From the NCBI GenBank assembly GCA_035540755.1, contig DATLGD010000205.1, positions 1 through 18,240 of the forward strand: a stretch of 18,240 bases of DNA. Reading direction: 5' to 3'. Each line of letters opens with the position of its first letter. Position 1 is the first letter of the stretch. Made by a program: the position numbers and the translations under genes. The notes under the pieces were generated by a model. It searched no databases, had not been told where the DNA came from, and saw nothing but the letters and a program-made list of their open reading frames with translations. Positions 1 to 7,808 of the stretch are shown here, piece by piece. The DNA is from DATLGD01 sp035540755 (GTDB lineage: Bacteria > Actinomycetota > Actinomycetes > Mycobacteriales > SCTD01).

Positions 1-3
1 GAC

Positions 4-3000
4 GTGCGCCCCCGCCGCCCGGCCACGTCCCCAGCGGCGGCCGAGGCGCACGTCTGCGGTGACGACGTGACAGCCGTGATCGTCGCGCACGACGGCGCGG
101 CGTGGCTGCCCGAGGTCCTCGCGGCGCTCGACGCCCAGACCGTCCCGCCCGCCCGGCTGGTCGCCGTCGACACCGGCAGCCGCGACGGCAGCGCGGCCCT
201 GCTCCGTGACGCCCTCGGCGACGCCGCCGTGCTCGAGCTGCCCCGCGAGACCGGCTACCCCGAAGCCGTCCGGGCGGGTCTGCGGCACGCCGCCGTGATC
301 GACGGCAAGGACGGCGCGGACGGCTACCTCTGGCTGCTGCACGACGACGCCGCGCCGGACCCGGACTGCCTGGAGCGGCTGCTCGTCGAAGCGGGGCGGC
401 AGCCCTCGGCGGGCCTCCTCGGCCCGAAGGCCGTGGACTGGCACGACCCGCGCGTGCTCGTGGAGGTCGGCGTCACGACCGACCGCGCCGGCCACCGCAC
501 CACCGGCCTCGAGCGCGGTGAGCAGGACCAGGGGCAGCACGACGCCGTCCGCGACGTCCTCGCCGTCGGCACGGCGGGGGCGCTGGCGCGGCGCGAGGTC
601 TGGGACGAGGTCAGCGGCCTCGACCCGGTGCTGCCGCTGTTCCGCGACGAGCTCGACCTCGGCTGGCGCACCACGTCGGCCGGGTCCCGGGTGGTCGTCG
701 TGCCGGCCGCCCGGGTCCGGCACGTGCGCGCCGCCACCACCGGCCGCCGCGAGCCGGGAGCGGTGCGCGGCCCGGCGGCCCGGCACGACCGCCGGCACGC
801 GGTCTTCGTGCTGCTCGCCCACGCGTCCCGCCGGCGGCTCCTGCTCGCCGTCCCGGCACTGGTCCTCGGCTCGGTCCTGCGCAGCATCGGCTTCCTGCTG
901 CTCCGCCGCGTCGCGGAGGCGCGCGACGAGCTCGGCGCGCTCGGCGCCGTCCTCGGCCACCCCCGGCGGCTCACCGCGGCCCGCCGACGCCGTCGCGGCC
1001 TCCGCACCGTCCCACCCGCTGTCGTCCGCCCGTTGCTCGCGACCCGCACCGCACGGCTGCGGAGCAGGGCCGAGTCGCTCGGCGGCTGGCTGGCCGGCGC
1101 CGCGGCGCCGGCACGCGGCACAGGCAGCGCGCTCGGCGATCCGGGTCCCGACGGGCCCGACGACGACGATCTCGGCGCCGGCGCACCGGGGCTGCTGCGG
1201 ACCGTGCTCGCCCGCCCGCCGGTGCTCCTGGTGCTCGCCCTCGCACTGCTGGCGCTGCTCGCCGAGCGCCGGGTGCTCTCGGTGTCGGGCGGGCTGCTGT
1301 CCGGCGGACGGCTGCTCCCCCCGCCGGACGGCGCCGCCGACCTGTGGGCGGCGTGGACGTCGTCGTGGTCGAGCGCCGGGCTCGGCACGCCCGCCGCCGC
1401 CCCGCCGTGGGTCGCCGTGCTGGCCGGGCTGAGCAGCGTGCTGCTCGGGAAGCCCTGGCTCGCCGTCGACCTGCTGCTGCTCGCCAGCGTCCCGCTCGCC
1501 GGCCTCACGGCCTACCTGGCCGCCCGGCGCGCCGTCGCCAGCCCGGCGCTGCGCCTGTGGGCCGCCGCGGTCTGGGCGCTGCTGCCGGTCGCGACCGGCG
1601 CGGTCGCCGCGGGGCGGCTCGACGCGGCGGCAGTGCAGATCACCCTGCCGCTCCTCGGCCTGTCGATGGCGCACCTGCTCGAACAGGACCCGCGCGGGTC
1701 CTGGCACCGTGCGTGGGGCACCGGGCTGCTGCTCGCCGTGACCGCGAGCCTGGCACCGACGCTGTGGCTGGTGGCGGCGCCGCTGCTGGTCGTCGCGGCG
1801 GCGCTCGCCCTCGCCGGGGCGCCGCGCGCGCTGCGGCCGGCGGCACGGCGCCGCGCCCTCGCCGCCCTGCTCGTGGCCGGGCTGCCCGTGCTCCTGCTCC
1901 TGCCGTGGTCGCTCGGTGTCCTGCGCACCCCGGGGCTGCTCCTGCACGGGCCGGGGCGCCTCGCCCTCGACCCCGCGCTGGCCGACCCGGCGCTGCCGGC
2001 CTGGCACCTGCCGCTGCTGTCGCCCGGCGGTGCCGGGCTGCCTCCGCTGTGGGTCACGGCCGGCCTCCTGCTCGCCGCACTGGGCGGGCTGGTCCGCAGC
2101 CACCGCCGCCGCACCGCCGGGACCGCCTGGACGGTGGCCCTCGGCGCCCTGGCCGCCGCGCTGGTGCTCACCCGGGTCGCCGTGCCGGCGCCGGCCGGCG
2201 GCCCCGAGCTGCCGGTCTGGCCGGGGGCGCCCCTGCAGGTGGCGGCGGCCTGCCTGCTGCTGGCTGCGCTCGTCGCCGGCGACGGGCTGCGCGAGCGCCT
2301 GGCCCGGACGGACTTCGGGTGGCGGCAGCCGGCCGCCGCCGCTGTCGCAGCGCTGGCCGCCGTCGTCCCGCTGCTCGCCGCCGTCGGCTGGGTCGTGCGG
2401 GGGGCCGACGACCCGCTGGACCGGCGGCCGGCGGAGGTGGTGCCGGCGTTCGTCACCGCGGAGCTCGCGGGCGACCCCGGCGTGCGCGTGCTCGTGCTGC
2501 AGGCCCGCGGCGACGGCTCGGTCGGGTACGAGGTGCAGACCGCCGACGGGGTGCGCCTGGGCGCCGCCGACCTCCCGCCGCCCGCGGACCAGGCCGCCGC
2601 GCTCGGCGACGTCGTCGCCGACCTCGTCACCGCCCGCGGGAGCGCCGCCGCCGAGGCCCTCGCGACCCGCGCCGTGCGCTACGTCGCCCTGCCCGGGGCG
2701 GACGTCGGCTCCCCGCTGGCGGCCGTCCTCGACGCGCAGACCGGGCTCTCGCGCCGGTCGGCCGAGCCGGTGCCGCTGTGGCAGGTGCAGGCGCCCGCGG
2801 CGCACCTGAGCGTGCTGTCCGGACCGCTCGCGGAGGCGGCTGCGGCCGGCGTCCGCGGTCCGTCCGCGGAGCAGCTGCGGGCCTCGCCACCACAGGTGCT
2901 GCCCTCCGGGCGGGTCGGCGCGCGCACCGCGGTGCCCGACGGCGAGGGGGACCGGCTGCTGGTGCTGGCCGAGGCCCGCGACGCCGGCTGGTGGGCGCGG

Positions 3001-3264
3001 CTCGACGGCGAGCCGCTCGAGCCGGCCACCGCCTGGGGCTGGGCGCAGGCCTTCGTCCTGCCCCCCGGCGACGGGCAGCTGGTCCTCGACCGTGACGACC
3101 GCGGCCGCGCCCTCGCGCTGGCCCTGCAGGCGGTCGCGGTGCTCGTCGTCGCCGTGCTCTCGGTCCCGGGCGGCCGGCGTCGCGACGGGCTCGAGCCCTC
3201 CGGCGGCGTCGTCGCCGCTGCGGCGCGGCTCCCCGCCCGCCCGGTGCGGGAGCTCCGGTCATGA
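4..3264 (+). CDS. Family 2 glycosyltransferase with large C-terminal membrane region
   Basis: Predicted membrane glycosyltransferase of 1086 residues. Residues about 23-250 look like a GT-A (GT2) catalytic domain: TAVIVAHDGAAWLPEVL at the N-terminus, VDTGSRDGS near 55, an HDDAAPDPD acidic motif near 114 for the metal and nucleotide-sugar, and RDELDLGWR near 215. From about residue 277 follow many hydrophobic segments (for example 404-422 and 486-503, then several up to about 800), a soluble region at about 800-1035, and a last membrane helix at about 1038-1056. This domain order is that of actinobacterial envelope glycosyltransferases encoded next to DUF5719. The donor and acceptor cannot be read from sequence; mannose transfer is only suggested by manB and the isomerase downstream. 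The GTG at 4 is the first start visible, but the gene may begin before the window, and GTG 67 just ahead of the catalytic core is another option. The stop overlaps the next ATG (ATGA), indicating translational coupling. Confidence 0.88.
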   Translation: MRPRRPATSPAAAEAHVCGDDVTAVIVAHDGAAWLPEVLAALDAQTVPPARLVAVDTGSRDGSAALLRDALGDAAVLELPRETGYPEAVRAGLRHAAVIDGKDGADGYLWLLHDDAAPDPDCLERLLVEAGRQPSAGLLGPKAVDWHDPRVLVEVGVTTDRAGHRTTGLERGEQDQGQHDAVRDVLAVGTAGALARREVWDEVSGLDPVLPLFRDELDLGWRTTSAGSRVVVVPAARVRHVRAATTGRREPGAVRGPAARHDRRHAVFVLLAHASRRRLLLAVPALVLGSVLRSIGFLLLRRVAEARDELGALGAVLGHPRRLTAARRRRRGLRTVPPAVVRPLLATRTARLRSRAESLGGWLAGAAAPARGTGSALGDPGPDGPDDDDLGAGAPGLLRTVLARPPVLLVLALALLALLAERRVLSVSGGLLSGGRLLPPPDGAADLWAAWTSSWSSAGLGTPAAAPPWVAVLAGLSSVLLGKPWLAVDLLLLASVPLAGLTAYLAARRAVASPALRLWAAAVWALLPVATGAVAAGRLDAAAVQITLPLLGLSMAHLLEQDPRGSWHRAWGTGLLLAVTASLAPTLWLVAAPLLVVAAALALAGAPRALRPAARRRALAALLVAGLPVLLLLPWSLGVLRTPGLLLHGPGRLALDPALADPALPAWHLPLLSPGGAGLPPLWVTAGLLLAALGGLVRSHRRRTAGTAWTVALGALAAALVLTRVAVPAPAGGPELPVWPGAPLQVAAACLLLAALVAGDGLRERLARTDFGWRQPAAAAVAALAAVVPLLAAVGWVVRGADDPLDRRPAEVVPAFVTAELAGDPGVRVLVLQARGDGSVGYEVQTADGVRLGAADLPPPADQAAALGDVVADLVTARGSAAAEALATRAVRYVALPGADVGSPLAAVLDAQTGLSRRSAEPVPLWQVQAPAAHLSVLSGPLAEAAAAGVRGPSAEQLRASPPQVLPSGRVGARTAVPDGEGDRLLVLAEARDAGWWARLDGEPLEPATAWGWAQAFVLPPGDGQLVLDRDDRGRALALALQAVAVLVVAVLSVPGGRRRDGLEPSGGVVAAAARLPARPVRELRS

Positions 3265-4784
3265 GGCCGCCTCCGCTGCGGCTGCTCGTCGTCCTCGCCG
3301 CGCTCGGGGCCGTCGTCGCCGTCGGGTCGGGGGTGCCGCAGCCCGACGTCGGCACCGCCGCCCCGGCCCAGGTCGCCGTCGTCGGCGGGGGAGCGGTCTG
3401 CGCCGACCTGCGCCAGCAGCCCGGCGCCGTCCGCACCGAGGTCGCCGCCGGCGTCGCCGAGGCGGCCGTCCCGGCGGCGCCGGAGGCGGACCTGCCGGCG
3501 CCCGCCGTCTCCTCGCGCCGGCTCGGCGGCGAGCCCGCGCCCGATCCGGCCGAGCCGCCGACCGACCTGCCGCTGCCGGCGGAGGCCGCGGTCGTGACCG
3601 GTCTCGGCACCGACCTCGACGGCGCCGCGCTCGCGGTGCGGGCCACCGGCTCGGCCGCCGCGGGTCTCGCGGCGCAGTCGACCGCCCTCGTCACCGCCGG
3701 CCCGGTGCGCGGTCTGGCCGTCGCCCGCTGCGGCGCGGCGTCTCCCGACCGCTGGCTGCTCGGCGGCGGCACCACGGTCGGCGAGAGCGCCGTGCTGCTG
3801 CTGGTCAACCCGGACCTCGAGCCGGCCGTCGTCGACGTGACCGTGCTGTCGGCGGAGGGCACCGCCGACGCGCGACCCGGCCGGGGACTGACCGTGCCCG
3901 CTCTCGGCCAGCTCGCCGTGCCGCTCGACGTCCTCGCCCCGGAGCGGTCGCGGCTGGCGGTGCGCGTGCAGGCCGTCCGGGGTCGGGTCGCGTCGGCCGT
4001 GCGGCACGAGCGGTCCGACGGCGTCGTGCCGCGCGGGGTCGCGTACGCCGCCGCCGCCGCGGACGGGCCGGCCGAGCAGGTCACCGTCCCAGGGCTGCCG
4101 CAGGGCCCCGGCGGGCGCGCGGTGTGGGTGACCAACCCCGGGGACGTGGACGTGGAGGTCGCGGTCGAGGTGACGACGCTCGAGGGGCAGTTCGTCCCCG
4201 ACGGGCTGGACGCGCTGGCCGTCCCGGCCGGGAGCAGCGTCGCCGCCGACCTGTCCGAGGTGCTCGGCACCACTCCGGCGGCGGTGCGCGTCGCTGCGGC
4301 GGGCGGCCCGGTGCTGGCCGTCGGCGTCGCCGAGGACACCGGTGAGGGAGACGTCCGCGACCTGGCCTACGTCGGCCCGGCGCCGGCGCTGCGCGGCGCG
4401 GGCCTGCTGCCCGACGTCCTCCTCGGCGCTGCCGAGCACACCGTGCTGCTGTCGGCGCTGGCCGGCGACGCCGTCGTCGAGCTCTCGTTCCTGCCGGTGG
4501 CGGGGCAGCCCGGGCCGGCGGCGCCGCCGCGCCGCGTCGACGTGCCCGGCGGGCGCACCGTGGCGGTGCCGGTGGGGAGCCTGCTCCCAGAGGGCGCCGG
4601 CGGCCGGGTGGCCGTTCAGGTCCGCCCGGACCCGCGCGGCAGCGGCGCGCACGTCGGGGTGGTCGTCCGCGCACGGCCCGCGGAGGGGCCGCTGCTCGCC
4701 GGCTACGCCCTCACCGCGCCGGCGGCCACCGCCGTGCGCCCGCAGGTGGTGCGCGACCCCGCCGTCGGCGCCGGCACCGGCTGA
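3261..4784 (+). CDS. DUF5719 family protein, membrane-anchored or secreted
   Basis: A 507-residue protein of unknown function. A short positive N-terminus (MRPPPLR) is followed by one hydrophobic segment at about residues 7-24, so it is exported or anchored, with the rest outside the membrane. The body is rich in Ala, Val and Pro and has repeated beta-strand-like stretches (LLLVNPDLEPAVVDVTVLS; RAVWVTNPGDVDVEVAVEV), compatible with beta-sandwich domains. Position directly after a large GT2 protein is the usual context of DUF5719 in actinobacteria; the family name is assigned from that context and from overall composition, not from a catalytic motif. Its ATG lies inside the stop of the glycosyltransferase gene (ATGA), so the two are probably made together. 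I infer a supporting role in envelope glycan assembly, without direct evidence. It converges on the metallopeptidase-like gene with only 26 bp between the stops. Confidence 0.8.
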   Translation: MRPPPLRLLVVLAALGAVVAVGSGVPQPDVGTAAPAQVAVVGGGAVCADLRQQPGAVRTEVAAGVAEAAVPAAPEADLPAPAVSSRRLGGEPAPDPAEPPTDLPLPAEAAVVTGLGTDLDGAALAVRATGSAAAGLAAQSTALVTAGPVRGLAVARCGAASPDRWLLGGGTTVGESAVLLLVNPDLEPAVVDVTVLSAEGTADARPGRGLTVPALGQLAVPLDVLAPERSRLAVRVQAVRGRVASAVRHERSDGVVPRGVAYAAAAADGPAEQVTVPGLPQGPGGRAVWVTNPGDVDVEVAVEVTTLEGQFVPDGLDALAVPAGSSVAADLSEVLGTTPAAVRVAAAGGPVLAVGVAEDTGEGDVRDLAYVGPAPALRGAGLLPDVLLGAAEHTVLLSALAGDAVVELSFLPVAGQPGPAAPPRRVDVPGGRTVAVPVGSLLPEGAGGRVAVQVRPDPRGSGAHVGVVVRARPAEGPLLAGYALTAPAATAVRPQVVRDPAVGAGTG

Positions 4785-4809
4785 CTGCTCCGGCGGTTCA
4801 GGGCCGGTG
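4775..4809. terminator. Possible bidirectional terminator between convergent genes
   Basis: CACCGGC at 4775-4781 can pair with GCCGGTG at 4803-4809, a 7-bp stem with a 21-nt loop. It sits between the stop of the DUF5719 gene and the stop of the convergent metallopeptidase-like gene. There is no T-run, which is common in GC-rich actinobacteria. The long loop makes this a weak call. Confidence 0.3.
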
Positions 4810-4810
4810 G

Positions 4811-5302
4811 TCAGGACTCCGGCGGGTCCACGTCGTCGGGGTCGAGCCCCAGCAGGCGCGCCACCTGGTCGACGACGACGTCCTGCACGAGCTCGGCCAG
4901 CTCGGCACGGCTTCCGGCGCGGGCCTCCAGCGGTCGTCGGTAGACGACGACCCGCGGCGAGGCCTGGACCCCCCGCGCGTCGACGCCGCCCGGCAGCAGG
5001 CGCCCGAGCGGCACGGCGCCGCCCGCCGTCTCGTCGACGACGACGTCGGCGTCGAGGGCCGGGTCGACGCCCGGCGGGACGTGCGGCACGTCCTCGACGG
5101 CGAACTCGACGTGCTCGAGCTCCCGGGCCCAGCGCTGCTCGAGCCGCTCGACGGCGTCGAGCACCAGCTCGTCGAAGCGCTCGGCCGGCGTCGCGGCGAG
5201 CGGCACCTGCACGGTGCGGGCGGCGACCTGCACCGAGCGGCGGGCCAGCGGCCCGCGCAGCCCGCGGCCGTGCCGGTCCCGTCCCCGCCGTCCGTGCGCC
5301 AC
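4811..5302 (-). CDS. Metallopeptidase-family protein lacking the HExxH zinc motif
   Basis: A 163-residue cytoplasmic protein. The N-terminus MAHGRRGRDRHGRGLRGPLA and the core ERFDELVLDAVERLE (41-55), VPLGRLLPGGVDARGV (97-112) and VVVYRRPLEARA (118-129) match the actinobacterial branch of the DUF1025-type zincin-like family; a homologue sits in the same neighbourhood in mycobacteria. In the zinc-dependent members the final helix carries HExxH; here the matching stretch (144-148) reads DQVAR, so both histidines and the glutamate are absent. Protease activity is therefore unlikely, and a binding or structural role is more plausible. The GTG at 5302 is chosen because homologues start close to this RHGRG region and because a TACCCT hexamer lies 7 nt upstream with no Shine-Dalgarno, as for a leaderless transcript. 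The reading frame stays open further upstream, but that part has no family resemblance. The gene is divergent from DUF3499. Confidence 0.82.
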   Translation of the reverse strand: MAHGRRGRDRHGRGLRGPLARRSVQVAARTVQVPLAATPAERFDELVLDAVERLEQRWARELEHVEFAVEDVPHVPPGVDPALDADVVVDETAGGAVPLGRLLPGGVDARGVQASPRVVVYRRPLEARAGSRAELAELVQDVVVDQVARLLGLDPDDVDPPES

Positions 5303-5309
5303 GCTTGCG

Positions 5310-5315
5310 AGGGTA
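5310..5315 (-). promoter_or_regulatory. Candidate -10 element, leaderless start of metallopeptidase-like gene
   Basis: On the minus strand TACCCT fits the actinobacterial -10 pattern TAnnnT and lies 7 nt before the GTG at 5302, placing the transcript start at about the first base of the start codon. No convincing -35 element or Shine-Dalgarno is seen. Confidence 0.45.
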
Positions 5316-5391
5316 GGGGCGTGGCCGCCCCGGCGGCCCTCGACACGACGCCGGCGCCCGGCGGGTGCTGGCAGTCCGGCAGGACTGCGGC

Positions 5392-5397
5392 TACCGT
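5392..5397 (+). promoter_or_regulatory. Candidate -10 element for DUF3499
   Basis: TACCGT fits TAnnnT. A transcript starting about 7 nt later would begin near 5404-5406, where a GTG opens a 15-codon frame (5406-5453). The leader also contains a perfect 6-bp hairpin, GCGCGA/TCGCGC at 5414-5419 and 5424-5429 with loop GAGG, ahead of the DUF3499 Shine-Dalgarno. Confidence 0.4.
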
Positions 5398-5449
5398 CGC
5401 CGCTCGTGAGGGAGCGCGAGAGGTCGCGCGGATGCGGAGAGGTTGCCCG

Positions 5450-5806
5450 GTGAGCCCTGTTCGGCGCTGCTCGCGCACCGCGTGCACCGCGGCCGCGGTC
5501 GCGACGCTCACCTACGTCTACGCCGACTCCACCGCCGTCGTCGGGCCGCTGGCCACCTACGCCGAGCCGCACACCTACGACCTGTGCGAGGTGCACGCCG
5601 ACCGGCTCACCGTCCCCCGCGGCTGGGAGGTCGTGCGGCACGAGAGCGAGCACCCCGACGTCACCGCCGCGCGCACCGCCGACGACCTGGTCGCGCTCGC
5701 CGACGCCGTGCGCGAGGCCGCGCGCCCGGCGCCGTCCCCCGGGCCGGGTCCGGAGCCGGGCACCGGCCGTCGGGGGCACCTGCGCGCGCTCCCCACCCCC
5801 GGCTGA
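5450..5806 (+). CDS. DUF3499 family small Cys-containing protein
   Basis: A 118-residue protein of the actinobacterial DUF3499 family, function unknown. The conserved N-terminal block is obvious: VRRCSRTACTAAAVATLTYVYADSTAVVGPLATYAEPHTYDLCEVHADRLTVPRGWEVV. C7, C12, C46 and H49 are placed to bind one zinc ion, so a compact zinc-ribbon-like fold is likely; the tail after about residue 85 is Pro/Gly-rich and low in complexity. GTG 5450 is preferred because GGAGAGG (5436-5442) lies 7 nt before it and the conserved block begins right after; the in-frame ATG at 5432 would add six residues and has a poorer ribosome site. The start overlaps the TGA of a possible 15-codon leader frame (GTGA). It is divergent from the metallopeptidase-like gene and precedes another zinc ribbon and manB, the usual context of this family. 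Confidence 0.85.
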   Translation: MSPVRRCSRTACTAAAVATLTYVYADSTAVVGPLATYAEPHTYDLCEVHADRLTVPRGWEVVRHESEHPDVTAARTADDLVALADAVREAARPAPSPGPGPEPGTGRRGHLRALPTPG

Positions 5807-5823
5807 GCCGGCCACGGGCCGCG

Positions 5824-5845
5824 GTGTCCGTTTTGCCCCGGACAC
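5824..5845 (+). terminator. Probable terminator hairpin after DUF3499
   Basis: GTGTCCG at 5824-5830 pairs perfectly with CGGACAC at 5839-5845 around an 8-nt loop (TTTTGCCC), 18 nt after the DUF3499 stop. There is no T-run after the stem. It could end the DUF3499 transcript or weaken read-through into the next gene. Confidence 0.45.
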
Positions 5846-5955
5846 GCCGGGTGCTCAAGGGATCCACGGCTGCGGCCGAAGCAGTGGCATCACCCGGACG
5901 GCGGTACAGAACGCCCTGCGGACGCCCGAGCCGACGAGCACCCGAGGACTTCCCC

Positions 5956-6165
5956 ATGAGCCTGGTCACCACCCCCGCCCGCGCCCTCGCCACCTGCACC
6001 TCCTGCGCGAGCACCCGCGTCACCGCGATCACGATGACGCTGACCGACGGCTCGACCGTCGACTTCGCCTCCTGCCACACCTGCGAGAACAAGCGCTGGA
6101 CGCAGGAGGGCCGCGAGCTCGACATCACCACGGTCCTCGGCAAGACCCGCAAGATCAAGGCGTAG
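5956..6165 (+). CDS. 69-residue zinc-ribbon protein
   Basis: A small protein with two CxxC knuckles: C14-T-S-C17 and C40-H-T-C43, separated by VTAITMTLTDGSTVDFASC, a strand-turn-strand stretch typical of a zinc ribbon. The C-terminus is basic (LGKTRKIKA). A similar small protein accompanies DUF3499 and manB in other actinobacteria; function unknown. Nucleic-acid or protein binding is an inference from the fold. ATG 5956 is supported by GAGGA at 5944-5948, 7 nt upstream, and by homologues of this size. No strong promoter is visible; TACAGA near 5905 is only a partial match. It is followed by a hairpin and then by the separate start signal of manB, so it is probably its own transcription unit. 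Confidence 0.8.
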   Translation: MSLVTTPARALATCTSCASTRVTAITMTLTDGSTVDFASCHTCENKRWTQEGRELDITTVLGKTRKIKA

Positions 6166-6170
6166 CGCAG

Positions 6171-6195
6171 CGCGCCGGGCGGGTGCCCGGGCGCG
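6171..6195 (+). terminator. Probable terminator between zinc ribbon and manB
   Basis: CGCGCCGGGC (6171-6180) pairs with GCCCGGgCGCG (6185-6195) around a GGGT tetraloop: ten base pairs with a single bulged G at 6191. It lies 6 nt past the zinc-ribbon stop and ahead of the manB -10 element. No T-run. Confidence 0.5.
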
Positions 6196-6212
6196 GTCCG
6201 GAGCGGCCGTCG

Positions 6213-6218
6213 TAGGGT
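6213..6218 (+). promoter_or_regulatory. Candidate -10 element, leaderless start of manB
   Basis: TAGGGT followed by exactly 6 nt and then GTG 6225. No Shine-Dalgarno is present, so the mRNA probably begins at the start codon. No clear -35 element. Confidence 0.5.
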
Positions 6219-6224
6219 CGCCGC

Positions 6225-7583
6225 GTGACCCGCGACCTGTCGACCATCATCAAGGCCTACGACGTCCGCGGCGTCGTCCCGGACCAGCTCGACGCCGACA
6301 TCGCCCGCGCCATCGGCGCCGCGTTCGTCCGCTTCACCGGCGCCGACCGCATCGTGACGGCGCGCGACATGCGCGAGTCCGGCGTCGACCTGTCCGCCGC
6401 CTTCGCCGAGGGGGCCACCAGCCAGGGCGCCGACGTCGTCGACGCCGGGCTCGGCTCGACCGACCTGCTCTACTACGCGGCCGGCACGCTCGACGTCCCC
6501 GGCGCGATGTTCACCGCCAGCCACAACCCGGCGCAGTACAACGGCATCAAGCTGTGCCTGTCCGGGGCGCGGCCGGTCGGCCAGGAGTCCGGGCTGCGGG
6601 AGATCCGGGCGGAGGCCGAGCGCTTCCTCGCCGAGGGCCTGCCCTCCTCCGACCGCTCGGCCGGGTCGGTGACCTCCCAGGACGTGCTCAGCGACTACGC
6701 CGCCTACCTCAAGCAGCTGGTGCCCGGCCTGTCCGGCATCCGGCCGCTGACGGTCGTCGTCGACGCCGGCAACGGCATGGGCGGCCACACCGTGCCGACC
6801 GTGTTCGAGGGCCTTCCGCTCGATCTGACCGCGCTGTACTTCGAGCTCGACGGCTCGTTCCCGAACCACGAGGCGAACCCGATCGAGCCGGAGAACGTCG
6901 CCGACCTGCAGGCGAAGGTGCGCGCGACCGGCGCCGACCTGGGCCTGGCGTTCGACGGCGACGCCGACCGCTGCTTCGTCGTCGACGAGCGGGGCGAGGT
7001 CGTCAGCCCCTCGGCGCTGACCGCCCTCATCGCCGAGCGGGAGCTGGCGAAGGAGCCCGGCTCGACCGTCATCCACAACCTCATCACCTCCCGCAGCGTC
7101 CCGGAGGTGGTGCGCGAGGCCGGCGGCACACCGGTGCGCACCCGGGTGGGGCACTCGTTCATCAAGGCCGAGATGGCCCGCACCGGCGCGGTCTTCGGCG
7201 GCGAGCACTCCGGCCACTTCTACTTCCGCGACTTCTGGAACGCCGACTCCGGCATGCTCGCGGCCCTGCACGCGATCGCGGCGCTCGGCGGCCAGGACGG
7301 GCCGCTGTCGCAGCTGCTGACCCGCTACGACCGGTACGCCGCGAGCGGTGAGATCAACAGCACCGTCGACGACCAGCCCGGCCGGATCGCGGCGATCAGA
7401 CAGCGGTACGCCGACGCCGAGCTCGACGAGCTCGACGGCCTCACCGTCGACCTCGGCGACGGCGCCTGGTTCAACGTGCGCGCCTCGAACACCGAGCCGC
7501 TGCTGCGGCTGAACGTCGAGGCCCGCGACGAGGCCACGATGGCGAGGGTCCGCGACGAGGTCCTCGCCGTCATCCGCGGCTGA
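6225..7583 (+). CDS. manB: Phosphomannomutase / phosphoglucomutase
   Basis: A 452-residue cytoplasmic enzyme of the alpha-D-phosphohexomutase superfamily; it interconverts mannose-6-P and mannose-1-P (and often the glucose pair), feeding GDP-mannose synthesis. All four family signatures are present: the phosphoserine loop TASHNPAQYNG (S99 carries the phosphate), the metal loop DGDADR (244-249), the sugar-recognition loop GEHSGH (326-331) and the phosphate-binding loop RASNTEP (419-425). Length is normal for bacterial ManB. The start KAYDVRG near residue 10 matches homologues, so GTG 6225 is well placed; translation appears leaderless. The isomerase encoded 220 bp downstream makes mannose-6-P, its substrate, and the Trm112 gene lies between. 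Choice between mannose and glucose as main substrate cannot be made from sequence; context favours mannose. Confidence 0.95.
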   Translation: MTRDLSTIIKAYDVRGVVPDQLDADIARAIGAAFVRFTGADRIVTARDMRESGVDLSAAFAEGATSQGADVVDAGLGSTDLLYYAAGTLDVPGAMFTASHNPAQYNGIKLCLSGARPVGQESGLREIRAEAERFLAEGLPSSDRSAGSVTSQDVLSDYAAYLKQLVPGLSGIRPLTVVVDAGNGMGGHTVPTVFEGLPLDLTALYFELDGSFPNHEANPIEPENVADLQAKVRATGADLGLAFDGDADRCFVVDERGEVVSPSALTALIAERELAKEPGSTVIHNLITSRSVPEVVREAGGTPVRTRVGHSFIKAEMARTGAVFGGEHSGHFYFRDFWNADSGMLAALHAIAALGGQDGPLSQLLTRYDRYAASGEINSTVDDQPGRIAAIRQRYADAELDELDGLTVDLGDGAWFNVRASNTEPLLRLNVEARDEATMARVRDEVLAVIRG

Positions 7584-7612
7584 CCGGTCGCCGAGCCGGG
7601 CGCACCCGTGGC

Positions 7613-7618
7613 TAGGCT
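7613..7618 (+). promoter_or_regulatory. Candidate -10 element, leaderless start of the Trm112-isomerase pair
   Basis: TAGGCT lies 7 nt before ATG 7626, with no Shine-Dalgarno between. This would give Trm112 and the overlapping isomerase gene their own transcript, in addition to any read-through from manB. Confidence 0.5.
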
Positions 7619-7625
7619 GCCGCCC

Positions 7626-7808
7626 ATGAAGCTGGACCCCGCCCTGCTCGACATCCTGGCCTGCCCCGACTGCCTGTCACCGCTGGCGGCCGACGCCGAC
7701 GCGGGGGAGCTGGTGTGCACGTCGTGCCCGCTGGCCTACCCGGTCCGCGACGACATCCCGGTGCTGCTCGTCGACGAGGCGCGACGCCGCCCGGACGCGC
7801 CCGCGTGA
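7626..7808 (+). CDS. Trm112 family zinc-ribbon protein
   Basis: A 60-residue Trm112-like protein. MKLDPALLDILACPDC, a second knuckle CTSC (C31, C34; the first pair is C13 and C16) and the ending LAYPVRDDIPVLLVDEA are the family signature. In eukaryotes and archaea Trm112 binds and activates several SAM-dependent methyltransferases; the bacterial proteins are less well understood. In actinobacteria this gene commonly sits between phosphomannomutase and the SIS isomerase, as here. Its TGA overlaps the isomerase GTG (GTGA), so the two are translationally coupled. ATG 7626 is fixed by the conserved MKLDP start and by the -10 element 7 nt upstream. Confidence 0.9.
   Translation: MKLDPALLDILACPDCLSPLAADADAGELVCTSCPLAYPVRDDIPVLLVDEARRRPDAPA

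Noticed and set aside
2679..4652. Long minus-strand open frames opposite the glycosyltransferase and DUF5719 genes
   Set aside because: Same cause: strong third-position GC on the real strand leaves the complementary frames without stops. The translations are Arg/Ala/Pro/Gly-rich and match nothing.
5303..5845. N-terminal extension of the metallopeptidase-like gene to 5845
   Set aside because: The frame is open, but the extension runs antisense to DUF3499, is low-complexity and does not fit the size of family members; GTG 5302 has a matching -10 element.
5661..7271. Long minus-strand open frame (536 codons) opposite manB
   Set aside because: Antisense shadow of manB; composition biased to Gly, Val, Asp, His and Arg, with no start signal.
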